From Nymphaea colorata (lineage: Eukaryota > Streptophyta > Magnoliopsida > Nymphaeales > Nymphaeaceae), in contig NC_045151.1 in NCBI RefSeq assembly GCF_008831285.2, forward strand, positions 4,771,544 through 4,835,543: 64,000 nt of DNA, in the 5' to 3' direction. Positions 49,700 through 59,599 of this stretch are shown here, piece after piece. The position numbers were made by a program, and so were the translations under genes. Each line of letters opens with the position of its first letter. Within the stretch, counting starts at the first letter, position 1. Below the pieces are notes generated by a model, which was given only the letters and a program-made list of their open reading frames with translations, searched no databases and was not told where the DNA came from.

Positions 49700-51700
49700 T
49701 ATTGTGTGTGCATGACCCAATGACGTTATAAACCTTGTGTCGTATTTGGATATGGATATTATGTTGAAAAACATTTATATTAAATTTAAATTTGGATCTT
49801 CTTTATTTGTTTAAATACATATCAATTATAGTGTTGCTATTATTGTATGTGGATCCACATGAGTAAGATCTGAATTTAAATAATTATTTGGATTTTTGCT
49901 TTGGATCTGATTGTTGTTTAAGATCCATATTTGTATTCAGTTTGAATCATGACATATTCAGATCTAAATTTGTTTGGATGTTGGTTAAAAATCCATATCT
50001 TGTTTATGTTGGTTCAAGTATATGTTATTATACTTGATTTATGAATATTCATCTTAATTTTGGGTCTATGCAGATAGTAGATATGACCAAAACTTTTGTT
50101 TTCAAAATCCATATTCAGTTGTTGAATTTGGATCTCACACTAAACGTTGCACTCTTTTGGAGCATGATCTAATTTGACTTGTTCAAGATCTATATTAGAT
50201 CTAAACATATTATGATGAGCTTTGATTTTTAGATCTAATGGTTTTAAAAGTTGTACTTTTGCAATGTGTAACACTAGAGTGCTAAAGATGAATTCCAATT
50301 AAAAGGAATGATTATGTTATCGCATGTTGATATGCTAAGAGGTGTAAATCAACACTCTTAGACATGGTGAGATCCTTATAACATTATGTTGGGTCGTGAT
50401 ACATTAAGATCCAAATTAACTTGGTTGAATCATTCGATCCAAATTCTCGTACTGTTACTAAACACAATATATCATGTTTGCTTTTTGGATCCAATGATAT
50501 TGTGATATTTGTTGTCCTTTTAGATTCAAATCCTTCTAGAGTGCTATTGAACAATGCTTTATTTACTCCATTAATGAGGTGAACTTGTTTAAAAATATAT
50601 ATTCAAGATGTAATGTAACACTCTTGGACTAAAACCCGTATAAATTTGAATGTCTTGATTTAAAGACTTGCTTTATTTGCTCTTAAGGGTGATGGATTAG
50701 TTTGGGTACAAACATGCATCATCTCAAGGTAGAGAAATTTTTCTTGTTTCACCTTGTTCAAAAGTTGGACTATTGTTTAGATCCAAGCATGGTTATTGAA
50801 ATCATAGTGCACAATACTTCATATGGATCATTTGTGTTTTTTAAATTCAGATTATTGTATTGTGGATATTGCTAGTTGGATCTGAATTTTCATATTTGAA
50901 CTAATGAAATCCACATTAGGTAAAGTTTAGCTGGAGATCTAAACTGACTTGTTTGGATATGTGAGAATAATTCATATCATGTTGTTTTAGTTCCAATATA
51001 TGTTATCATGGTTGCCTTTGGATATGATCATACTGCAATACGTGTTGTCATTCTAGATCCAAAGGTTATTCTTGAAAATCATTGAATAAAGCTTCATTTG
51101 CCTTTCTTTCTTAGGAAAATGAATTTGTTTTAATGCATACTCAAGAGATGTAATATAATACTCTTGGACCAAAATTAATATTGGCAAGAATGCATTTGTT
51201 TGAAGCTTTGTAGCACTAAAGTGCTAATACATGATAACTTGTATTTCTCAAAAGAGAGATGGGTTAGCAATGATCCAAATATGGTTGTTGAATCATATTG
51301 TATAATATTTCAATGATGATCATGTGTTTTAAACTCATATTAATTGTATTGTGGATGTTTCTGGTTTGGATCTACACTAATATAATCTGAATCTTTATAT
51401 TCATGTGGCTTTTGGAATTGGATCTATTCATTGTTTGAGATCCACCTTATATACATCATTGATTTGGATTTGAATATATATTTGGATATATGGTTAAACA
51501 TCCATATCTTGTTTATATTAGATCCAAGCATATTATGTTATTTGTTCGTTTGAGGATCAAACAAAGCTAGCTTGCTATTAAGCAAGTTTCTGTTTGAGGA
51601 CGAATTTGATTTTAAATTTTCCATGAGGTATCAAATAATACTCATGAAAATAATGAGATCCACATTAATTAGATCCATATTGAGATCCTTGGAGATCTAT
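49700..51700. repeat. Diverged long tandem repeats in the LTR element interior, GATC-rich
   Basis: The words gatccaa, gatctaa and ggatctgaat recur many times. Blocks around 50570-50700, 51100-51250 and 51590-51690 share gatgtaatgtaacactcttg-type text. The block at 50784 (atggttattgaaatcat, attgtattgtggatatt) recurs at about 51270 (atggttgttgaatcat, attgtattgtggatgtt). This implies a period of roughly 490-530 bp. Confidence 0.6.
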
Positions 51701-51879
51701 AATGCATGTTAAATGCATATCTAAAAATGAAAGGATGTGTTTGCAAATATATATGTATTAGATACCCAAATGAAAGTAGGGTATATGACATTTTCTTTTT
51801 ATGCATGAGTTTGAAGTGTTCGAATAACAATACTGAATACACTAATCCAGTGGGAGATCATAACGATCTATTGGAGGAT

Positions 51880-52170
51880 CTGATTTATTCAGATAATCAG
51901 TCTGGCAATGAACCGACTGAGGAATAGTTTGGCAATGAACCAACTGGATAACAATCTGGCAATGAACCGACTGTGAAACAATTTAATAATGAATCAATTG
52001 TGCACGATTCTTATGATGATCAGTCTGGTAATGAACCGACTGGGTACTGAGCTCCATGATTATATGTGAATAATTGTTGCATGTACAAAAACTGACTATT
52101 TATTTGGTGATCAAGTTTGATTGTTTGAATATGCTAATAAGCGGTCAGGTAATGAACCGACTAAGATCAG
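51880..52170. repeat. Short tandem repeats coding 'SGNEPT'-like text
   Basis: The unit tctggcaatgaaccgactg occurs about six times at 25-50 bp spacing with stops between (DNQSGNEPTEE, then FGNEPTG, QSGNEPTV). It is probably a decayed coding or cis-acting tandem repeat of the retroelement. Confidence 0.7.
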
Positions 52171-53559
52171 TTTGGTATTAAACGTCCAACTGAAGCTTAT
52201 TAGTGATCTTATTGATCATCTTGTGGTATACATATGTAGAGATATGTGAATTGTATATTGCATGCATGGGTTGTCAAAATTATGTATTGACCTTGATGAG
52301 TTAAATGAAACTCATTGTATGAGAGAGTACATTGATGAAAATTATACAAGATGAAATGTGCTTGTATGATAGACTATGGGTTGATTGCTCATTCCCTTAA
52401 ATAGTCATAATAAAGATTAGGTGTCGCTAATCAAGTTGATGACTATGAAAATATTTGATAAGTGGGGAGCACACTTGAATATGCCATTTACTATGTTGAA
52501 AAGCTAATATTGCTTTGCCATACGATATAATGCATTGCATAGATGCTATGGAACTCCTGTTGTTAAAGGAGTTAAGTAATTATGGAATACAGTAAAGGAA
52601 AATATTCCATGTGTTTTAATGCATATTAGCTTGTGTGCTGGACTTGGTACAAGCTTCTAATTTGGCTTGTAAGTATACATTAAAAAAATCCAGGCTGACC
52701 CTTGTTTTATGGTAGTTAAATGTTTGAGATACATGAATGAAACAAATGATATATTCAAGTGATTGTTAGCATTTTCTAACAAAAGGAATTCTAAATGATT
52801 TGTCAAGCATGTAGCCCGTATGAGGCTAAGAAATTCCTGGTTTGCCTCTTTGTGAGGTGGTTGAAAAATATTCAGGTTGATTTCATTGTTGAATAAGAAG
52901 AGAATATGCATGCACGTTCCAAATGCTTATATGATTGCTAGTATTATAATCAAGAAAATTCTTGATGTTTTATGTAAAACTTGTGGTCCACATGAAACTA
53001 AGTTTTAATATGTTATAATGTGATATATATTGAATATTTGAAAGGTTGCGAAGAAAAAACCATTGAATGGAAAACCTCGCTGTAAACCTTGAAAAATGTT
53101 AGATTGCGTTGGAAAAGCCAATTATGGAAAACCACGTAACAAATTGAATAAAGAAAACCCACATAAAGTGGAAGCAAACTGGCGGTCTCATGGCCAAGTG
53201 GGAGATGTTGGGTAGTGGTAGTGGCCATGAGCCCTACCCATTCATATCGTAACTGTAAGGGGGGCCCACTTGAAGCTTTAATGCTCACCTAAAATCTCTC
53301 ACTCACTTAACCGCTGCTAGGGTTGGGGAAAACCTAAGGGGCTGGACTATATATTCCTAGCATATTCAGAGTTTGATGAATCTTTCTCTAACACATCAAC
53401 CTGTGAGAGGCCCTTGGAAGTAAACCCCAAAAATCTCTCTCTCTCTAGTTTTCTTTCTTTCTTCCTCTCTTGCTCGCAGAGTTGCAGGCCAAACTTGGTT
53501 GGAGATCCTGGGCGGAACCTAAAGTTCCTACAGTAGTTTCGTGTTATAGGCATATGAAA

Positions 53560-53765
53560 TTGATGCAGGAGCAATGCAGAAGGAATCCAGATCCAATTCT
53601 CATATTTTGATTTTTCAGTTATTGTTTTGTTTTGTTTAGGATCTAGATCCAGGGGCCCATTTATGTAAAAATGTTTAAGCCTCATTGGTAAGGACACCCT
53701 AATAGTTATTTGTGTTCCCTTTTACGTTCACTTTTGCACTTCTTTTGATTCTCTTTAGATTAGTT
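53560..53765. repeat. Copy 1 of a 210-bp dispersed direct repeat
   Basis: The text with gagcaatgcagaaggaatcc, tctcatattttgatt, gtttaagcctcatt and gtaaggaca closely matches 55500-55716. This copy lies just beyond the right LTR and may have been cut at its left side by that insertion. Confidence 0.85.
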
Positions 53766-53932
53766 TTTTTTTTTCTATTGCATCAACTTGGCATCAGTCT
53801 TGATTCATCTTCTCATAACGCACAATCTGAGGAAGAGTCTTGAGGAATAGCAGAGAAGCATTGGAGAGTAGATTTCTTCGTTTAGATATTTGATTGCCAC
53901 AACTCAAGAACGGATGAGAGTAAGAGTTATAA

Positions 53933-54550
53933 GAACATGAACATTGGGAGAAAAAAAAAAAACTGCAGTTGTTCGCCGATTCGATTGAAGGAATAGATGA
54001 AACATCGAAGGAGCACTATTGAATGCTCCAAGACGTGCTCAAGGAAGACGAGAGGAGATTTGTGGCACTTTTTAAAACTATTGTGGCAAGGGAATAATGG
54101 AATGGAAGGTTGGAGCCATTGATGAACTTGCTGCCGCAAACAAAGACTCCACCAAACAACATGAGGTGCATGGTTTCTCAATGGCAAGAGAACGATAGAA
54201 ATCCTTGGTGCAATGGCGGCCAATGACAAGACTACATGTTGAGGGGCGTTGGTGAGAAGTGGACGCTCGCCTGGAGGAACTGCGGCTGGCAGCCCGGCCA
54301 TCGGGATTCGACTGTTGCCCCACCCAGGGTGGGGAGCATGCTGCTGGTGGAGTCGACGATTCGCAGCGTCGGGCGGGACACGCTACCATCGGGCTAGGGC
54401 TAAATCTATATTTGATTGCTTTCTCCTCAATCCTGGCCGTGATCCAAACAGATGTTGTGCAGCTCCACAAACTCGTTAAAGCTTGCCTCGTGAACGAGTT
54501 CGAGCTGAAGCATTTGCTTAATGAGTCGAGTTCGAGTTTATGAGTAAACT
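53933..54550. other. Moderately GC-rich segment, possible captured sequence
   Basis: Open frames on both strands around 54080-54550 are Ser/Ala/Pro/Arg-rich. The segment is GC-richer than its flanks and merges into the CGAG-type minisatellite. No family was recognised, and I do not claim a gene. Confidence 0.3.
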
Positions 54551-55060
54551 CATTCAAATAATCGAGTTGACTTTGAACTCAATATAACTGTTTGAGCCGA
54601 GCTCGAGCCTTAATCGAGTTTGACAAGCCTTAATCAAGTCGATGTATTCAAATGAGTTTACGCGTTTGTCGAGCCTTAATCGAGTTGAGCTCGAGCTCAA
54701 TACATAACGATGAACATCAATTTTATTCAAACGAGTTTGTCGAGCCTTAATCAAATTGAGCTCGAACTCAACACATGACGATGAATATCAATTCTATTCA
54801 AACGATTTTGTCGAGCCTTAATCGAGTCAACCTCGAGCTCAACACGTAATGATAAATATCAATTCTATTCAAACGAGTTTGTCAAGTCTTAATCGAGTCG
54901 AGCTCGAGCTCAACACGTAACTGCCGAGTCGAGCTCGAGCTGCTTTCGTCGAGCTATTCTAGAGCTCGAGCCGTGTCGAGCTTGAGGTTTTATTAGTCGA
55001 GCTAAACTCGAGCTGACTGAACTCGGGCTCGAATCGGCTCGTGTTTACCCCTAGTTGTGC
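54540..55060. repeat. 71-bp minisatellite in a GAGCTCGAGC-type MITE
   Basis: About 3.6 copies of a 71-bp unit (tcaaacgagtttgtcgagcc, ttaatc, gagctcgagctcaacac, gatgaatatcaattctat) fill about 54645-54920. The array ends with a palindrome-rich tail (gagctcgagccgtgtcgagc) and the terminus ggctcgtgtttacccctag at about 55037-55055. This is the usual end of a widespread class of plant MITEs with CGAGC-rich ends. Confidence 0.75.
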
Positions 55061-55499
55061 TCTTGTTTATGATGATTTTGGACCTGGATTAAAAAACAGA
55101 CCTCTTGGGGCTATGTTTCATGGACCCACGAACCTAGTCATATGCACTATGCTAGTGCATGAATTTATGTTCGTTAAAAAATGAAAAATGAAAAAAAAAA
55201 GCAAAAAGACTATAAAAAACATTTCTTTTTAACAAATTACCCAAATATTATTTTCTCCTACTATTTGTACCGTGCCCACGGCGCACACAACTTTCTCTCA
55301 TGAACCCATGAAAGATGGCAACAGCTTTGAGCAACCTATGAACCGATCAGGTCCTGTGTTGACTGGAACAAAGTGCATATGGTTTTATCTCGTTTCGGAT
55401 TCGGGTTCTTCGCGTATCAATTTGCACACTCCCTTGGACCTTGATGCAGTGACATATTTGAATCATCGAGTAAGACACTTTTCGAACCGGAGGAGAATG

Positions 55500-55716
55500 G
55501 TGCAAGAGCAATGCTGAAGGAATCCAGACCCGAATCTCATATTTTGATTGTTCAGTTACTGTTTTGTTTTTAGGATCCAGATCCAAGGATCCATTTTTAG
55601 GATATCTAAAGGTGTTTAAGCCTCATTTGTAAGGACACTTTTGGTTTTCATGAAACGCTAATGGTTATTTGTGTTCCCTTTTATGTTCTCTTTTGCATTT
55701 CTTTTGATTCTAGATT
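55500..55716. repeat. Copy 2 of the 210-bp direct repeat
   Basis: Matches 53560-53765 (gagcaatgctgaaggaatcc, tctcatattttgattgttca, gtttaagcctcatttgtaag). This copy contains an extra ~20 bp (ttggttttcatgaaacgc). Confidence 0.85.
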
Positions 55717-56046
55717 AAGCATTGATCGTGAATTAGAGGTCCATCACATGTAAGATGATTGCTGATACTCACTTTGTATGTTTCTCTAGTGCGAAAAAGG
55801 AAGATAGGTTTTTCCTAATACTCTCTTTCAGATGGCCACATATCAGACAAGTTGTCCCTTATCATAGACAAAAGTTTCTTTATTCAACCCTTTTTATCTC
55901 TCGTATAAATTTTTCTAATTTATCAATAACAACGCAACTCGTGCAGCTCCACTATAGGAAGTCACTAATACAACAACTTTTGATGTTATGGATGTTGGTT
56001 TCTAGGGTAGCTAGTATTGAATGGCTTCATTTATCCCCCATCATTT

Positions 56047-56205
56047 TAAATAGGGGCGGAGTCAAAAAAAAATTTGTTGCAAGAACCAAACTATAGTTTC
56101 AAGGGGCCAAAATAAAAAATTTCATATATATTAAACTATTATTTTTAAATTTATTTATAAATTTTTTTTAAACCTGAAGGGCAACTTAGTGCCTAACCCT
56201 TAACT
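56047..56205. mobile_element. MITE-like copy (GGGGCGGAGTC start)
   Basis: It begins aataggggcggagtc and has the AT core aaatttcatatatattaaac. The end is poorly defined (cctaacccttaac). Same family style as 46985 and 62540. Confidence 0.4.
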
Positions 56206-56714
56206 ATGTCAAACAAGCAACTGACAATAATATTTACTGCTTCCAAGTCATGCTTGATGATGAGACTACATTTCAGGTCTTCTATAGACATTGTCAGGGT
56301 TAGGCAACAACGTACCAGATTTTATTCAACCAACCAAAAAAAAAAAAAACTAGAATTGTTTTTACCTCACTCATTAATGCTTATATAGTCGCCACAAGAA
56401 TTGAAATATGGAGTGTTTGATAAAACAGGAATAAAAATTCTAGAATTGATGAATTAAAACTTTCGTGATATGTATCCTCAAAAAGAGATGAACCAATTCT
56501 TAAATTCTGGGATCATAATTCCTCCCCTAGATTAGAATCATAATTATGAAATTTTGATTCAAGAATGAACTTACAATTACAATTACTGATTCAAAACTTT
56601 TTTTTAATAATGCAATTATTATTTAATCAAAAATGAAAATTTTAATTATAAAATTCTGGTTTTTCGGCCTCATCAAACAACTCCTTAAAGCTTTAGGGAC
56701 CAACTGAATTAAGC

Positions 56715-56960
56715 CTAGGTATCGGGCTGGCCCGGCCCGATAACGGGTCAGGCTTGGATCGACCCGACACCCGAAACTTGGGCCCGGGCTCAAACTGACA
56801 ATTAAAACTTGAATCTATTAAAAAATATGTTTTTAATATAAAATAATATATATAATTAATCGTAATAAAATATTAATAATTATATATAAAAATTAATAAA
56901 AAAAATTATCAGGTAAACCCGATGCCTTTTTTCTTAGCCCAAGCCCGACTTGAGTTGAGC
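56715..56960. mobile_element. MITE with GGCCCGG-rich ends
   Basis: The left is gggctggcccggcccgataa followed by cccgacacccgaaacttggg. The core is about 100 bp of A/T, and the right is cccgatgcc...agcccaagcccgac. Same architecture as 11331-11548. Confidence 0.5.
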
Positions 56961-56971
56961 CGAGTACTTAG

Positions 56972-57066
56972 TACCCGCCGCTGGCAGCCCGGTGGCATGC
57001 TTAAACTGAAAACTGAATCAATTAAGTACTCGCCGCTGGCAGCCCGGTGGCATGCTTAAACTGAAT
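56972..57066. repeat. ~50-bp tandem duplication
   Basis: The unit with cgccgctggcagcccggtgg followed by catgcttaaactga is present twice (about 56976 and 57030). Confidence 0.9.
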
Positions 57067-57609
57067 CAATCCAATCCTCCATATGTAGCAACTGTCTGAA
57101 TCCAAATGGCTTGCCCTAACGGGCTGAGAAAAAGCAACTCTGAAGAAAGTCAATTTTGGCATCAATGGGCTCGGTGGGTTGAGTGGGGGCGTGGCCTGAC
57201 TATGAGAAGGTAAGGTGAACAACTAGGAGGCCAATGGTGCGCATGCGGGGATTCGATATCCCCATTTCTGGGTAAAGCACAATGACAGCTTTTGCACCAC
57301 AGCATGACCGCGTGTGTGTGTGCAAGATGCGCCACCATGAGATGAGCTGGCAAGTGCATGCTGACACGAGTGAAATCGCCTTCGCCAACTTTTATAGTGT
57401 GCCCTTTCCTAAGGAGCACGGATTCTTTCTTTTCACTTTTCTAGTTTAAATAATGAAGGGACTATCTTCGAGAATCAGGTGGGGCAGCCACTTGCCATCG
57501 TTGGTTGTCCCAATTCTTCTTCTTCTCAAGGGCACGCCGCACGAGAGTAACAACTTTAACCTCAACACCTTTCACGTGGCCAGCATTCACGCCAGCGGAG
57601 TTACGATTT

Positions 57610-57808
57610 TATCTTTCAGGGATGGAGCTAAGATAGTCCCTCCATGGGCTTTAGCGCCATTAAAATTTTTTTTATAAAAAAATTATATATAAATTTAAAA
57701 AATTTTCACTTTTTTATATAAAAATTTTTAAAAATAATATTTCGACCATAATCAAAATTTAGAAACTTTGATTAGACCGTCTTCATGAAAAATTTCTAGT
57801 TCTACCCA
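57610..57808. mobile_element. MITE-like copy (GGGATGGAGC...CTAGTTCTACCC)
   Basis: The start is cagggatggagctaag, the core is about 100 bp of A/T, and the end is gaaaaatttctagttctaccc, matching the copy at 1124-1268. A 19-bp tandem duplication (agtgtcaaactcacattt) follows at about 57837-57875. Confidence 0.5.
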
Positions 57809-58500
57809 ATAATTTTTTGTTTTCTATAGTTTTATAAGTGTCAAACTCACATTTACAAGTGTCAAACTCACATTTAATAGGTGAATTTTAAGAAACAGAA
57901 CCCAGGTATCATCCATGCATGCAATTTTTTTTAATATCTTAAAAGCAATCTCATATCATGGTTTGGGTTGGTCATAGGATGGCTGTCATGGAAATATAAA
58001 AAAAAAAGCATTTTAATGAGGCTTTTATTCAACTTTTTAATCCAATTTTTCCCACAGTTGGTGAAGAAAAAGGTTTTGCTATCTAAACGACAAAATTATG
58101 TTTTACTGACAGGGGAAAAGGTATGTGTGAAAAACATGTGAGCAATTGCCCACACGGACTGTAAAGGTTTTCTTATTTATACATATTGATGTACTTTAAA
58201 ATTTATTACTAGTGTTCCTTGACTAAAAAATTTCCTAACACCTACTTGTTAATTTCATTTTGAGCAATTGGATGTTCCGTTTCTAAATATATGACGTGGA
58301 ATTGAATATTCTATTGCCGCATGAGGATGGCATGCCTTTGACGAGGATTGAAGTTTGCTTCACCTGACAGTTGCATTGCATTGATCTCTCAGTGAATATT
58401 GAAAACAAAGGCAATGGCAGAAGACTTTTTTCATCTTCCATTTTTTCTCCTTTTTCTTTTTCTTTCTCAACTAAAGACTGACAGGAGACCCATAGGGGCG

Positions 58501-58502
58501 AT

Positions 58503-58577
<75 letters not shown>
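58501..58577. repeat. Compound microsatellite (CT)n-(TA)n
   Basis: About 35 bp of CT followed by about 40 bp of TA. Confidence 0.95.
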
Positions 58578-58580
<3 letters not shown>

Positions 58581-58710
58581 CAGTCTCCTCAATAAAAAAT
58601 TTCTGCATAAGCTCACCCTGCTTATGCAAATATATGGCCTCCAACTCATTTATTCTCCATGTCAGATTTTGCTGTTTTGTCAACATTTCCTTGTCATGAT
58701 TTTCCACGTT
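58578..58710 (-). pseudogene. Short coiled-coil coding-like fragment
   Basis: The minus strand reads NVENHDKEMLTKQQNLTW, RINELEAIYLHKQGEL and MQKFFIEETEL before running into the microsatellite. The residue mix and heptad pattern look like a genuine exon fragment. There is no flanking exon and no identifiable parent. It could be the same kind of relic as 45575-45880. Confidence 0.3.
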
Positions 58711-59521
58711 TTTCCTTTCTCTTGCTTTTCTCCTTAATCTTTTTCCCCGTCGTGGTTTCCTTTTCTTTTGTTGCAGAATAAATTTTTTTCCCTTTGTTTT
58801 TGAGCCGTCAACGGGAACAATGGAATTGCAAAGCCACTGCAGGTCTTAGGATTTTCAAATGCTATATGCAGATTTTGGAACTGCTAAAACTGTGGAACTA
58901 TGGGATTAACACTCAATAAGCAAAGTAATTAAAAGCACAACTAAAATTCAAGAAACTAGAGAAAGATTTTCATCCATAACGTCAAACATCAAAACTCACA
59001 AAATGAGCCCCACGTCCCTTGAAACAGAGAAAAGGGTGGGCCTTGTATCTGGATCCATTTAAATGAGATCTGGATATTTCTGAATCCAGTTACACATGAC
59101 ATGGATTTCGGGTAGAAATAAATGTCCAAACATTTATCCATTTACAACATGTTGGACACTGGCATCTATATTGTTTCTATTGACATCTATATCATTTAGG
59201 GTGAGTGATTTTTTTTTCCACTGTTCCAAGGAAAACATTTGCTTTCCTTGTGTTCGTTGCCCGGTTCACAGAGCTACATTTCATGTATAAATACATGCTT
59301 TGTAAATAGAAAACACTATATTACAACTAAAATGATTATTTTACCTGCAATAAAATTACTTTTAAATAATGAATGTTTCAGAACCCACATTTTTTTGGGA
59401 ACGTGTCATGATGTCACCTTTCATTTAGATGTGAAAGATGTAAAATTATAGACTTAAAAAAAAACTTGTAATAAATACCCAGAATCGGGTCCTAAACTTT
59501 CCCTCTCCCCCACCCCCTTGT

Positions 59522-59529
59522 CTATATAA
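59522..59529 (+). promoter_or_regulatory. TATA box of the invertase gene
   Basis: ctatataac lies about 75 bp upstream of the start codon and is followed by a C-rich stretch (cccctaacacccctctcc) and cacagcacatac, a plausible start site near 59550. Position and sequence are typical of a plant TATA promoter. Confidence 0.7.
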
Positions 59530-59599
59530 CCCCTAACACCCCTCTCCACAGCACATACAAAGACAGCTCAGTCCTATTACAAGCATCCCTTTCTTCTCG

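Larger units (their letters stand above)
47802..53532 (+). mobile_element. Non-autonomous LTR retrotransposon, 5731 bp, TSD GTAGT
   Basis: The left LTR is 47802-48136 (335 bp) and the right LTR is 53206-53532 (327 bp). They are about 98 percent identical by eye, with a handful of substitutions and a short indel near 47870. Both start TGTTGGGTAG. The right one ends CA and the left one TA. The primer binding site tggtatcagagc (48138-48149) matches initiator tRNA-Met, and a polypurine tract (aagtgggaga) immediately precedes the right LTR. GTAGT flanks both sides (47797-47801 and 53533-53537). The 5.07-kb interior has no gag, protease, integrase or RT that I can recognise, so this is a large non-autonomous (LARD-like) element, probably mobilised by a Copia relative. 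Confidence 0.92.
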
